Source: Myxococcota bacterium
Lineage (GTDB): Bacteria; Myxococcota_A; UBA9160; SMWR01
Assembly (NCBI GenBank): GCA_022447545.1
Contig: JAKVBI010000018.1
Coordinates: forward strand, 62,001-126,000
Direction: 5' to 3'
Length of the DNA: 64,000 nt
The position numbers and the translations under genes are program-made. Positions 1-8,429 of the stretch are shown piece after piece (positions within the stretch are counted from its first letter, which is position 1; each line of letters starts with the position of its first letter). The notes beneath the pieces were generated by a model, which ran no database searches, was not told the DNA's origin, and saw only the letters and a program-made list of their open reading frames with translations.

Positions 1-9
1 GTCCCAGCC

Positions 10-840
10 GTGGCACTATGGCGGGCTCGGGAGAGATTCCAACCCAACTCGTCACTGCGCGAGCGATATGGGGAATGGGCGCTCGTGACTGGGGCCTCTG
101 GGGGGCTCGGCGCGGAATTCGCACGCGCTCTGGCGGCCGAAGGCATGTCCTGTCTGTTGACGGCCCGCCGTCGGGATCGGCTCGACGCCCTCGCCGAGGA
201 ACTCGAACGTGACCACGGCGTAGCCACTCGGTCCATCGTCTGTGATCTCGCAGACCCCGTCGACGTCGAGCGTCTGGCGCAAGCCGCCGCTTCGCTCGAT
301 TTGGGCCTGTTGGTCAACAACGCCGGGTACGGGTACCACGGCCGCTTCGACAAGCAGGCCACGGACAGGCTGAGAGACATGGTGTCCCTCAACTGCTCGG
401 CACCGGTGGTCCTGACCAGTCGCCTGCTGCCGGCGATGCGTGAGCGCAAGCGCGGAGCTGTGATCATCACGGGGTCGGTGTCCAGTTATCAGCCGCTCCC
501 CCTCCATGCCGTGTACGCGGCCACCAAGGCATTCGACCAACACTGGGGGGAGGCCCTGGCCACCGAGCTTACCGCCGAAGGAATCGATGTGTTGGTGGTT
601 GCGCCCGGGGTCACGGAGACAGAGTTCCAGGCGGTCGCGGGTGAGCTCCCCCACGGCGGAGCACCCCCCGCTGCGGTGGTGCGCGAGGCCCTCGAAGCCC
701 TCGGTCGCCAGACGACCCTGATCACGGGATGGTTCAACTGGGCGCGCGCCATGGTGGCCAGCCGCTTACTGCCTCGTCGCCTGGCCGCCTACGCGGGCCG
801 TTGGGTGACGGAGAAGCACACCCCGAAGGAGATGCGCTGA
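10..840 (+). CDS. SDR-family NAD(P)-dependent oxidoreductase (5' end may lie outside)
   Basis: Short-chain dehydrogenase/reductase of the classical type. The Rossmann glycine motif TGASGGLG lies at residues 27-34, NNAG at 103-106, a serine near 158 and the catalytic YxxxK (YAATK) at 169-173, so the Ser-Tyr-Lys set is complete. Length (276 aa) is normal for the family. The GTG at position 10 is the first visible start, but the frame stays open to base 1, so the true start could be upstream of the window. The C-terminal tail (about 230-276) has a hydrophobic stretch and ends in a basic segment, as in membrane-associated SDRs. The substrate cannot be told from sequence. It ends 33 bases before the stop of the convergent RNase H gene. 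Confidence 0.9.
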   Translation: MALWRARERFQPNSSLRERYGEWALVTGASGGLGAEFARALAAEGMSCLLTARRRDRLDALAEELERDHGVATRSIVCDLADPVDVERLAQAAASLDLGLLVNNAGYGYHGRFDKQATDRLRDMVSLNCSAPVVLTSRLLPAMRERKRGAVIITGSVSSYQPLPLHAVYAATKAFDQHWGEALATELTAEGIDVLVVAPGVTETEFQAVAGELPHGGAPPAAVVREALEALGRQTTLITGWFNWARAMVASRLLPRRLAAYAGRWVTEKHTPKEMR

Positions 841-850
841 GGGGCTCGGC

Positions 851-863
851 GGGGCGGCGCCCC
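851..863. terminator. Short GC hairpin between convergent genes
   Basis: GGGGC-GGC-GCCCC, a five-pair stem with a three-base loop, sits between the SDR stop and the RNase H stop. There is no T tract, so termination is only a guess from position. Confidence 0.25.
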
Positions 864-873
864 GTGGGCTCAC

Positions 874-1371
874 TCAATCCCCTCGCAGAAAACTCGTGGC
901 CAGCGCGTCGGCATATTCGTTCCAACGCGAGCCCTCGTGGGCCCGGATCCATTGGAGGGAGACACCCGGATGTGAGCCCGCCAGTGCGTACAACTCCTGA
1001 ACGAGTTCCAGGTTCGCGATGGGTCCTTTCGAGCGTCGCCAACCCCGGCGCTCCCATCCCGCCGCCCATTCGTTGACGGTTTTTACACAAAGCTGACTGT
1101 CGGAGTACATGGGGAGTTCGGCATCTTCGGGAAGCACGCGGTACGCGGCGATCAGCGCCGTCAGCTCCATGCGGTTGTTGGTGGTGTGTTCCTCGCTGCC
1201 GTGGTCCTCTTGCACGATCTCACCGTCTTCGACCCACACCCAACCCCAACCGCCCCGGCCGGGGTTACCCGAGCAGGATCCATCCGTGAAGACCCCAGCG
1301 CTCGGGCCTCCGCGGTAGCGGGCGAGCACCTGGTCGGGAGTCAACAGGTCTTCTCGAAATCTGGGTCCCAC
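874..1371 (-). CDS. rnhA: Ribonuclease HI
   Basis: Cleaves the RNA strand of RNA-DNA hybrids (Okazaki primers, R-loops) in the cytoplasm. The four metal-binding acids are all visible: Asp30 in FTDGSCSGNPG, Glu69 in RMELTA, Asp91 in MYSDSQ and Asp155 in NEYADALA. The basic handle region (about 100-118, rich in Trp and Arg) is present. At 165 aa it is slightly longer than the E. coli enzyme because of a 25-residue N-terminal extension ahead of the first strand. Start is GTG behind a G-rich Shine-Dalgarno stretch. No operon partner is obvious; the next gene upstream on the same strand is a small secreted protein of unknown role. Confidence 0.95.
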   Translation of the reverse strand: MGPRFREDLLTPDQVLARYRGGPSAGVFTDGSCSGNPGRGGWGWVWVEDGEIVQEDHGSEEHTTNNRMELTALIAAYRVLPEDAELPMYSDSQLCVKTVNEWAAGWERRGWRRSKGPIANLELVQELYALAGSHPGVSLQWIRAHEGSRWNEYADALATSFLRGD

Positions 1372-1438
1372 GGTTCCCCCCGTTTTCCATCGAGCGGCCG
1401 AGGGTAACCGGCGCAGTGGAATCTGCCGGGGGGCGGGC

Positions 1439-1801
1439 CTAGAAATTCACGCCCAGGGCGACGAAAGGACCCCGGGCCTGGGGATCCAGGCCCTGGCGCC
1501 CCGTGGCCTGGCCGTCGTAGCCCAGCAGTCGGTAGCTGCCCGTGAGTGTCACGCCTCCCAACAACCGCACCCGGGCCCCGGTCTCGATGTCAAAGACGGA
1601 CCCCGCACGGCCCACCGAAAACCCCCTGCGCATGGCGAACAACACGAGCCGCTCAGCGGCCGCCGGGGCGATGTGGACTGCATTGTCCAGCACGTCGATC
1701 CCGGGGTGGAGTCGTCGCCCCTCCGCTTGCGCAGATGAGGCCAGGGCGAGGCTGAGAAGCAGGGACCATGTGCAGAATACGCGCAACAAGCTGGGCTCCA
1801 C
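1439..1801 (-). CDS. Small secreted or outer-membrane protein of unknown function
   Basis: 120 residues starting at GTG. Residues 1-26 look like a Sec signal peptide (hydrophobic core LLLSLALASS, then AQA as a likely cleavage site). The mature part has alternating hydrophobic/polar segments and ends in VALGVNF, a terminal Phe typical of outer-membrane beta-strands, but it is far too short for a full barrel. I do not recognise a family. It lies between tgt and rnhA on the same strand with gaps of about 60-70 bases. It could be a small periplasmic protein or a remnant of a longer outer-membrane protein. Confidence 0.55.
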   Translation of the reverse strand: MEPSLLRVFCTWSLLLSLALASSAQAEGRRLHPGIDVLDNAVHIAPAAAERLVLFAMRRGFSVGRAGSVFDIETGARVRLLGGVTLTGSYRLLGYDGQATGRQGLDPQARGPFVALGVNF

Positions 1802-1864
1802 GGGTGTGGGTTTTCCAACTCATCGGTGGTTTCCCGCAGACCTTGAATCTCGGCAGCTGGGGGT

Positions 1865-3034
1865 TCAGCGCGCTTTGCGCCCCTTCCGGGCCCTGGCCGT
1901 TCGGCTTCCCTGAGGCGACGTTGCGTATCCGGCTAGAAATTCCCGTTGGTAGCGCTCGAATTCTCCCGCCAGCACGGCCTTGCGGGCCCCCTGAACGAGC
2001 CGCTGATAGAACCGGACGTTGTGGACTGACGCGAGCATGGCCGAGAGGACTTCGTTGGCGGCGTACAGGTGGTGGAGATAGGCGCGGCTGAACCCGGCCT
2101 GGCAGGTTGCGCAGTCGCAAGAGGGGTCAATGGGATAGGCGTCGCGTCGGTACCGGCGGTGGGTCAGTCGGATGCGGCCACGCACGGTGAACACCGAGGC
2201 ACTGCGTGCGTAGCGGGTCGGAATCACGCAGTCGAACAGGTCGATCCCGTACCCGATGGCGGCCAGGACATCTTCCGGCAGACCGACCCCCATCAGATAA
2301 CGTGGTTTGTGGTCGGGTAGCAGTGGAGCTGTGAACGACGTGATGTCGCACAGCAACTCGTGCCCCTCCCCCACCGAGACACCGCCAATCGCGTAGCCAG
2401 GAAGGTCCAGGTCCACGAGTTCCCGGGCGCATTCAGCACGCAGGCGGCGGTAGACGCTGCCCTGCACGATGCCAAACAGGGCCTGCTCGGGGTTGGCGTG
2501 CGCGGCCAGGCAGCGCTCCATCCAGTGGAGGGTTCGGCGCACCCCCGTTCGGGCCAGGCTCTCGTCGGCGGGAAACGGGGTGCACTCGTCAAAAGCCATG
2601 ATGATGTCGGCACCCAGTGTGTTCTGGGCCTCGATGGCTCGTTCGGGGGTGAGTTCCATGCTCGACCCGTCGAGTTGGTTACGGAACTTCACCCCGCGAT
2701 CGCGAATTTCTTTGTCGGGCAGGGAGAAGACCTGGAAGCCTCCGCTGTCCGTGAGAATGGGCCCATCCCAGCGCATGAAGTCGTGGAGCCCCCCGAGCTT
2801 GGCCACGAGCTCAGCCCCCGGCCGCAACGAGAGGTGGTAGGTGTTGGCGAGTACCACCTCGGCACCGGTGCCCCGCAGCTGCTCCGGGGTCATGGCCTTC
2901 ACGGCCCCGTGGGTTCCCACGGTCATGAAGGCCGGTGTCTGGATGGAGCCGTGGGGGGTGGAGAAGCGGCCCGCGCGCGCGGCACCGCTTTGGCCCTCCG
3001 GGGTGTAACGGAATACGGGCTCAGCCCCCGGCAC
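1865..3034 (-). CDS. tgt: tRNA-guanine transglycosylase
   Basis: Exchanges guanine-34 for preQ1 in tRNAs with GUN anticodons, the committed queuosine step. The catalytic aspartates are in TDSGGFQVFSL (about residue 95) and in the GIDLFDCVIPTR segment (about residue 270). The zinc site CDCATCQ followed by the HH of LHHLYAANE (about 307-340) is intact. 389 aa is normal apart from a basic C-terminal tail (about 370-389). GTG start with GAGG seven bases upstream. Sixteen bases upstream is a small basic ORF on the same strand, probably co-transcribed. Other queuosine genes (queA, yajC) are not in this window. Confidence 0.96.
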   Translation of the reverse strand: MPGAEPVFRYTPEGQSGAARAGRFSTPHGSIQTPAFMTVGTHGAVKAMTPEQLRGTGAEVVLANTYHLSLRPGAELVAKLGGLHDFMRWDGPILTDSGGFQVFSLPDKEIRDRGVKFRNQLDGSSMELTPERAIEAQNTLGADIIMAFDECTPFPADESLARTGVRRTLHWMERCLAAHANPEQALFGIVQGSVYRRLRAECARELVDLDLPGYAIGGVSVGEGHELLCDITSFTAPLLPDHKPRYLMGVGLPEDVLAAIGYGIDLFDCVIPTRYARSASVFTVRGRIRLTHRRYRRDAYPIDPSCDCATCQAGFSRAYLHHLYAANEVLSAMLASVHNVRFYQRLVQGARKAVLAGEFERYQREFLAGYATSPQGSRTARARKGRKAR

Positions 3035-3050
3035 GGGATGGCCTCGGGGT

Positions 3051-3179
3051 CTAGCGGTAGGTGCGACGCTGACCGGAGCTTCGGCGCAGTCGAGTGCGGC
3101 GGCGCTTGGCCTTGAGCTTGGAGCGATAACGCGCGGTCTTGCCGCGATTCCGGTGCGGGAGCGCCTGGGCTTTCTTCAC
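3051..3179 (-). CDS. Small very basic protein (42 aa), possibly ribosome-associated
   Basis: A 42-codon frame starting GTG at 3179 and ending TAG at 3051. The start has a strong Shine-Dalgarno (GAGGTGAG ending four bases before GTG). About half of the residues are Lys or Arg: it begins MKKAQALPHRNRGKTARYR and continues with KLKAKRRRTRLRR, then ends in RRTYR. The composition resembles small rRNA-binding proteins, and the position just ahead of tgt suggests a translation-related role. I cannot assign a family. The excellent ribosome site and the non-random basic pattern argue that it is a real gene; its short length is the main doubt. Confidence 0.6.
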   Translation of the reverse strand: MKKAQALPHRNRGKTARYRSKLKAKRRRTRLRRSSGQRRTYR

Positions 3180-3373
3180 GGCTCACCTCGGGGTGCAGGG
3201 CGGATCGGTTCTTGCGGATCGCGGAGCGTAGACGAGATGAACCCCGGCGTCACCTCCTGGTGGGGGCGAATTGGCCGCAGTTTTGCGTCCAGGGTGCGGC
3301 GCAGACCGCTATGCTGGCGGCGACCACGGCTGGAGCGACGCTGTTTATGGGCCTAGGACAATCCACGGAGCGT

Positions 3374-4528
3374 ATGGCGGACTTCGACCTGAGTGTCGAG
3401 CAGCGCCAGGTACGGCGTGCGGTGCGCGAATTCGCGGAAAAGGAGATCGCCCCTCACGTCGAGCGCTACGAACGCGCCTGCGAGTACCCGACGGACCTGA
3501 TCGCCAAATTGGCACCGCTGGGATTGATGGGTCCGATGATCCCCGAAGAATATGGTGGGTCGTTCAGCGACGTTCTGAGCTACGGGGTCATCTGTGAAGA
3601 ACTGGCGCGCATCGACTGGGTGGTCGCTTCGGTGGTCTCGGTCACCAACTCGCTCGTGGGCGGATCGATCCTGCGCCACGGTACGGAAGAACAGAAGCGC
3701 CAATGGCTGCCCGCCATGGCAGCTGGCGAAATTCTCACCTCGGCCTGCCTGACGGAACCCGGAGGCGGCACGGACCTCGGGAACATGCGGACCGAGGCCA
3801 AGCGGGTCGAGGGTGGGTATCGGATCACTGGAACCAAGGTGTTCATTTCCCACGCCGCTCATGCGGGCCTGTTCTTCGTGGTGGCGACCCTCGATCGCTC
3901 CCAGAGGCACAAGGGCGTGACGGCTTTCCTGGTGGAACCCGGCAGCGAGGGCATCGCGATCGGAGAGTTTCCCATGCGCACCCTCAAGCGCGACAACCTG
4001 GCGGAGGTTCACTTCGACTCGGTGTTCGTTCCCGAAACCAACCGTCTGGGAGAGGAGGGGCGGGGCTTCCCGGTACTGGGTGGAGCGTTGGACATGGGGC
4101 GCTATTCGGTGGCGGCGCGTTGTGTGGGACAGGCCCAGCGTTGTATCGACCTGGCGCTTGACTACGCGCAGCAGCGGGAGGCCTTTGGCCAGAAGATCGG
4201 CGAGTTCCAGATGATTCAGCAGAAGATCGCCGACATGATCTGTCGCACCGAGGGGGCCCGTGCCCTCGTCTACCGCCTGGGTCGCATGAAGGACGCAGGG
4301 GTCGAGCGCGCAAGCATGGAGTCTTCATTGGCGAAGCTCACAGCGAGTGAGGCTGCGACCTACAATGCCCTCGACGCCATCCAGGTTCACGGTGGTTACG
4401 GGCTGTCGGAAGAATACGAGGTGGGCCGCCTCCTGTTGGAGGCGAAGGCGCTGGAGTTCGGAGAGGGCACCAGCGAACTGCATCGCAAGATGATCGCGGA
4501 GTTTGCGCTTGGCATCCGAAAGCAGTGA
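3374..4528 (+). CDS. Acyl-CoA dehydrogenase
   Basis: FAD-dependent alpha,beta-dehydrogenation of an acyl-CoA thioester. The 384 residues cover the full three-domain fold: the N-terminal helical domain from FDLSVEQRQ, the middle beta-domain with LTEPGGGTDLGNM (about 125-140), and the C-terminal domain with QQREAFGQKIGEFQ and the EFGEGTSELH segment near the end where the catalytic glutamate region lies. I chose the ATG at 3374 (GGAG three bases upstream) because it starts exactly where the family starts; upstream in-frame starts add a non-homologous leader. Its last 26 bases overlap the start of pyrE. Chain length and branching preference are unknown. Confidence 0.92.
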   Translation: MADFDLSVEQRQVRRAVREFAEKEIAPHVERYERACEYPTDLIAKLAPLGLMGPMIPEEYGGSFSDVLSYGVICEELARIDWVVASVVSVTNSLVGGSILRHGTEEQKRQWLPAMAAGEILTSACLTEPGGGTDLGNMRTEAKRVEGGYRITGTKVFISHAAHAGLFFVVATLDRSQRHKGVTAFLVEPGSEGIAIGEFPMRTLKRDNLAEVHFDSVFVPETNRLGEEGRGFPVLGGALDMGRYSVAARCVGQAQRCIDLALDYAQQREAFGQKIGEFQMIQQKIADMICRTEGARALVYRLGRMKDAGVERASMESSLAKLTASEAATYNALDAIQVHGGYGLSEEYEVGRLLLEAKALEFGEGTSELHRKMIAEFALGIRKQ

Positions 4529-5075
4529 TCCGGCACGCAGCGAGTTGCTGAAGCTGATTCTCGAGGTGTCGTTTCGACGCCAGAAAGTGGTGCTCAGCAG
4601 TGGGCGCGAGAGCGACTTCTATCTCGATCTTCGCCAGACGCTGATGCGGCCACGCGGGGTGGCACTGGCGGGGCGGCTCGTGCTCGAGCGACTCCGGGTG
4701 GGACCTGCTGTGGACTCTGTGGGAGGCATGGCGGTTGGCGCAGTTCCGCTGGTTTCGGCCGTTCTGGGCGCCTCGGACCTTTCGGATCCCACGAGTCCCC
4801 TGCTCGGCTTCTTCGTGCGCAAGGAGAGCAAGTCGCACGGACTCGGCAAGCAGATCGAAGGCGGCTTCGAGAAGGGTCAACGCGTGGCACTGCTAGAGGA
4901 CACGGTCACCACGGGCGGATCCACCCTACAGGCCCTCGATGCAGTCCAGGCTGAGGGTGGATCCGTGGCGCGGGTGATCTGCCTCGTGGACCGGGGCGAA
5001 GGCGCCGCGGCCGCCTTTGCGGAGCGGGGCCTCGAACTCGAATCCATTTTCTCGCGCGAGGATCTGCCTGTCTGA
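4503..5075 (+). CDS. pyrE: Orotate phosphoribosyltransferase
   Basis: Transfers ribose-5-phosphate from PRPP to orotate to give OMP in pyrimidine synthesis. The PRPP-binding signature VALLEDTVTTGGST is at residues 128-141, the N-terminal SGRESDFYLDLR contact region at 33-44, and the flexible catalytic loop FVRKESKSHGLGK at about 104-116. 190 aa is the usual length. It begins at TTG inside the 3' end of the acyl-CoA dehydrogenase gene (26-base overlap), so translation is likely coupled. An acyl-CoA dehydrogenase with pyrE is not a known functional pair; the overlap looks like genome packing. Confidence 0.94.
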   Translation: MRLASESSDPARSELLKLILEVSFRRQKVVLSSGRESDFYLDLRQTLMRPRGVALAGRLVLERLRVGPAVDSVGGMAVGAVPLVSAVLGASDLSDPTSPLLGFFVRKESKSHGLGKQIEGGFEKGQRVALLEDTVTTGGSTLQALDAVQAEGGSVARVICLVDRGEGAAAAFAERGLELESIFSREDLPV

Positions 5076-5122
5076 GCAGCAGCCCTCCCGCTTGCTTGAA
5101 CTTTGCTCGATTGGAACCTCGA

Positions 5123-5587
5123 ATGGACGCGAACCTTGCCTATTGGACTTGGGCTCTAGTCAATTTCGGACTCCTGGTGGGTCTTGCCTGGAAGGGCGTG
5201 ACGCGCATTCGACAGCGGGACCTGAAGGGTCACCGCCGCTACATGCTCGCCAGTGCCAGTCTCGTCTTCCTGTTTGTCGGCTCTTATGCGCTCAAGCTGC
5301 TGTTTCTGGGCCGGGAGAACCTGGCACAGTGGAGCACGGCGTCGCTATGGGTTCTTCGGATCCACGAGTTGTGTGTGCTGGGTATGATCCTGGGAGGTGC
5401 CTGGGCGGGTTATCGGGCCTGGAAGTTTCGCAGGAGCCTCCCGGCCAGTGGCCGTTTGTCCGACACCCCTTCGCCCGAGAGCGCACGCGCTTCGCATCGT
5501 CGCGCGGGTTGGTTCGCGGTGATTAGCGCGAGCGCGGCCTTCGTGTTGGCGGGCTTCGTCCTGCTGGGGATGTACGCACGCCAATAG
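5123..5587 (+). CDS. DUF420-family membrane protein
   Basis: 154 residues with four predicted membrane helices (about 5-25, 42-62, 77-97 and 130-150). The order and the conserved HRRYM segment after helix 1 and the RIHE in the third helix match the DUF420 family, members of which are often linked to cytochrome oxidase assembly; that function is from the family, not from this sequence. ATG at 5123 preferred over an upstream TTG at 5096, because the first helix follows it directly. No oxidase genes are nearby. It lies between pyrE and an acyl-CoA ligase with gaps of 47 and 77 bases. Confidence 0.7.
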   Translation: MDANLAYWTWALVNFGLLVGLAWKGVTRIRQRDLKGHRRYMLASASLVFLFVGSYALKLLFLGRENLAQWSTASLWVLRIHELCVLGMILGGAWAGYRAWKFRRSLPASGRLSDTPSPESARASHRRAGWFAVISASAAFVLAGFVLLGMYARQ

Positions 5588-5664
5588 CTGGGTAGCCGAG
5601 TGTTGGCTCTCGGTTTGAAATCGCGCTGCGGTGATCCACAGGCCCTACGACAAGGAGAACCCAA

Positions 5665-7152
5665 ATGCACCTCAACCTGGGAGTGATCCTCCAGGCCAAC
5701 GCCACGGTTCGAGCGGACCACGCGGCCATCGTGCATGGCGCTCGCCGCGTCACCTACGCGGAGCTCGACGGCACGGCTCGCGGCATTGCGGCTGGGCTCG
5801 CGGCGCGTGGCCTCGGACCTGGCGGGCGGGTAGCGATTCTGGTGCCGAACCTCCCCGAGTTCAGCATGGCGTATTTCGGGATCCTCTACGCCGGCTGCAC
5901 GGTGGTTCCCCTCAATGTTCTTCTTACGAGCAATGAAGTCACCTATCACCTGGAGGATTCCGAAGCCAGTCTGTTGATCGCTCATCCGCTTTTTGCCGAG
6001 GCGGCGCGGGAAGGGGCGGAGGCTGCGGGTGTGCCGGTCGTGTGGGCCGACGGAGGGGAGGACGAGAGCCTCGCCGATCTCGCGTCGACGGAGCCCATCG
6101 ATCGCCCTCACGATACGTTGGCCACGGATACGGCGGTGATCCTGTACACCTCGGGAACTACGGGCAAACCCAAGGGTGCCGAGCTGACGCACTCGAACCT
6201 CTACCTCAACTGCTCGATGGTGGTGCCCAAGTTGATTCCTCTGGAACGCGATGAGGTGATGCTCGCGACTCTGCCTCTGTTTCATTCCTTTGGTCAGACA
6301 TGTATTCAAAACGCGAGTCTCGCTCTGGGTGCCACTTTTACTCTGCTGCCTCGCTTCACTCCAGGCGAGGCTTTCGAGATCATGGAGCGCGACGGGGTCA
6401 CACTGTTCGCCGGGGTCCCCACCATGTACTTCGCGCTGCTCCACCACGAGCCCGAGCGCGAGTACGACTTGTCGGCGTTGAGGTATTGCCTGGCCGGCGG
6501 AGCGCCCATGCCCGTGGAGGTGATGAAATCCTTCGAGGAGAAGTACCCCGTCTCCATTCTCGAGGGCTATGGGTTGTCGGAGACTTCGCCGGTCGCCTGT
6601 TTCAATGACACCCAGCGACCGCGAACACCCGGTTCGATCGGTTATCCCGTCTGGGGCGTCGAGATGGCGATCCTCGACGAAAAGGACGTACCTCTGCCCG
6701 ATGGCGAGCGCGGAGAGATCTGCATTCGCGGTCACAACATCATGAAGGGTTATCTCAAGCGTCCCGACGCCACTGCTGAAACCATGCGGGGTGGCTGGTT
6801 CCACAGTGGGGATGTCGGGGTCCGCGATCCGAACGGCTCCTACCGAATTGTCGATCGTGTCAAAGACCTGGTCATTCGCGGTGGGTTCAACGTGTATCCG
6901 CGAGAAGTCGAGGAGGTTCTCTACGGCCACCCGGACATCGTCGAGGCGGCGGTAATCGGCGTTCCCCACGAGAGCCACGGCGAGGAGGTCAAGGCCATCG
7001 TGGTGTCGAGCAATGCCGAGCTGACCGAGGAGTCGCTCATCGACTACTGCCGGGAGCGCGTCGCGGCCTACAAATATCCTCGGATCGTAGAGTTCATCGA
7101 TTCGCTTCCAAAGGGCCCGACGGGCAAAATCCTCAAGCGCGAACTGCGCTGA
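5665..7152 (+). CDS. Acyl-CoA synthetase (AMP-forming fatty-acid/aryl-CoA ligase)
   Basis: Activates a carboxylic acid to its CoA thioester through an acyl-adenylate. The P-loop-like motif YTSGTTGKPKGAELTH is at about 158-173, the adenylate motif GYGLSETSP near 300, SGDVGVRDPNGSYRIVDR near 390-407, and the catalytic lysine motif PKGPTGKILKREL forms the very C-terminus. 495 aa is typical of the compact medium/long-chain ligase group. ATG with AAGGAG seven bases upstream. It is followed by an amidohydrolase-2 gene on the same strand, suggesting a shared catabolic role, but the acid substrate cannot be read from the sequence. Confidence 0.93.
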   Translation: MHLNLGVILQANATVRADHAAIVHGARRVTYAELDGTARGIAAGLAARGLGPGGRVAILVPNLPEFSMAYFGILYAGCTVVPLNVLLTSNEVTYHLEDSEASLLIAHPLFAEAAREGAEAAGVPVVWADGGEDESLADLASTEPIDRPHDTLATDTAVILYTSGTTGKPKGAELTHSNLYLNCSMVVPKLIPLERDEVMLATLPLFHSFGQTCIQNASLALGATFTLLPRFTPGEAFEIMERDGVTLFAGVPTMYFALLHHEPEREYDLSALRYCLAGGAPMPVEVMKSFEEKYPVSILEGYGLSETSPVACFNDTQRPRTPGSIGYPVWGVEMAILDEKDVPLPDGERGEICIRGHNIMKGYLKRPDATAETMRGGWFHSGDVGVRDPNGSYRIVDRVKDLVIRGGFNVYPREVEEVLYGHPDIVEAAVIGVPHESHGEEVKAIVVSSNAELTEESLIDYCRERVAAYKYPRIVEFIDSLPKGPTGKILKRELR

Positions 7153-7153
7153 T

Positions 7154-7179
7154 CGCCGGGGGGGCTGGCCAGCCCGGCG
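7154..7179 (+). other. GC-rich hairpin between acyl-CoA ligase and amidohydrolase genes
   Basis: CGCCGGG and CTGG on the left pair with CCAG and CCCGGCG on the right, with a four-G bulge; the centre GGCTGGCCAGCC is itself a perfect palindrome. There is no T run after it. It could slow read-through between the two genes or be a processing site. Confidence 0.35.
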
Positions 7180-7230
7180 CGTGCTGGCGGGTTAGAATGA
7201 GCGGGGCCGCGGCGCCTCAGGAGGACAACC

Positions 7231-8403
7231 ATGCGCAATGGGTTCAAGGTCTTCGATGCAGACGGACATGTCGTCTACCCCAAAAATATCTGGGAACGCT
7301 TCCTCGACGATAAATTTCAGGCAAGGGTGGGTTGGCGTGCGGTACCCGGCCGCGAGGCCTATCGCCCGGCCACCGTGGACGGCCGCTACACCCAGAGCCA
7401 CGTGACGCGTCACGGAAACCACCTCGAAGCGGTCAGTTGGACCTATGACAACATGCGAGAAAAGTACGGGGCCGATGTGGTGGACGCCGGCTTTCCGGGA
7501 GATGCGGTAGCACGGGCCATGAAGCCCGAGGGCATCGACATCATGGTGATCTACGGTCCCGAGTACGACATGTGGATCGATGGTATCGATGGTGAACTCC
7601 AGGCAGGGATGTCGCGAGCCTACGGTCGTTGGGCCGAAGAAATGAGGGAGACTTCCGAAGGCCGTGTGTTGGCGGCATTTCCGGTCCCCTTGAACGATGT
7701 GTCCCGAGCGGTCGAGGAGATTCGCTACGCCTACGAGGTGTTGGGGATCCGCGCATTTTGGGCACGGCCGAACCCCTTCAACCACCGCACGCTCGGCGAT
7801 CGCTACTACGACCCCGTCTATGAAATCCTGCAGGATCTCGATTGTCCCTTCGCGACCCACGATTTCATGGGCCTCAATGGTCCGGCGGCGGGTGCCGACC
7901 GTTTCGAATCCTTCACCGAATGGCATACCGTCGAGCACCCTCACGAAGCACAGATGGCGATGTTGTCCATGATCTGCAACGGGGTGTTCGAGCGCTTTCC
8001 CCGGCTGCGCTGCGCCTACATGGAGGCGAACTGTTCGTGGGTCCAGTGGTGGTTGTGGCGCATGGAGGAGCACCTCGAACTGTCCGGGGGGTACGAGAAA
8101 CCCGAGTGCACCAAGTCCGCGCGGGAGTACTTCCTTCGCAACTGCTGGATCTCCGTGGAGCCGGACGAATACCTCGTTTACCAGACCATCGAAGAGTTGG
8201 GGGATGATCGCATCGTGTGGGAAAGTGACTTCCCACATCCCGATTCAAAGTACCCGCATTCGGTCCAGACGTTCCTTGACCTGCCCAAGGTCTCGGACGA
8301 GTCCAAGCGCAAGATTCTCTGGGACAATGCCGTCGACCTCTACCGGTTTCCGGAGTCGTACCTGCCGGAAGTGTTTGAGGAGGCCTCGGATCGGGCCGCG
8401 TGA
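7231..8403 (+). CDS. Amidohydrolase-2 family metal-dependent hydrolase
   Basis: TIM-barrel hydrolase of the amidohydrolase-related group that includes ACMSD-type decarboxylases. The N-terminal DADGHVV (residues 9-15) holds the first metal ligands, a THDF histidine lies near 212-215, and ESDFPHPDSKYPHS near 330-345 carries the conserved Asp. 390 aa fits the family. Start ATG with CAGGAGGA six bases upstream. In uncultured soil and marine bacteria these genes often sit with acyl-CoA ligases and dehydrogenases, as here (ligase upstream, dehydrogenase convergent downstream). Decarboxylase or hydrolase activity on an aromatic or cyclic acid is an inference only. Confidence 0.88.
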   Translation: MRNGFKVFDADGHVVYPKNIWERFLDDKFQARVGWRAVPGREAYRPATVDGRYTQSHVTRHGNHLEAVSWTYDNMREKYGADVVDAGFPGDAVARAMKPEGIDIMVIYGPEYDMWIDGIDGELQAGMSRAYGRWAEEMRETSEGRVLAAFPVPLNDVSRAVEEIRYAYEVLGIRAFWARPNPFNHRTLGDRYYDPVYEILQDLDCPFATHDFMGLNGPAAGADRFESFTEWHTVEHPHEAQMAMLSMICNGVFERFPRLRCAYMEANCSWVQWWLWRMEEHLELSGGYEKPECTKSAREYFLRNCWISVEPDEYLVYQTIEELGDDRIVWESDFPHPDSKYPHSVQTFLDLPKVSDESKRKILWDNAVDLYRFPESYLPEVFEEASDRAA

Positions 8404-8429
8404 CGCAGGAGCCGTGCTCGCGGCAGAAC

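Noticed and set aside
5410-6978. Long open frame on the minus strand (522 codons)
   Set aside because: It lies antisense to the acyl-CoA ligase and DUF420 genes, has no recognisable family and is a codon-bias shadow of the high-GC coding strand.
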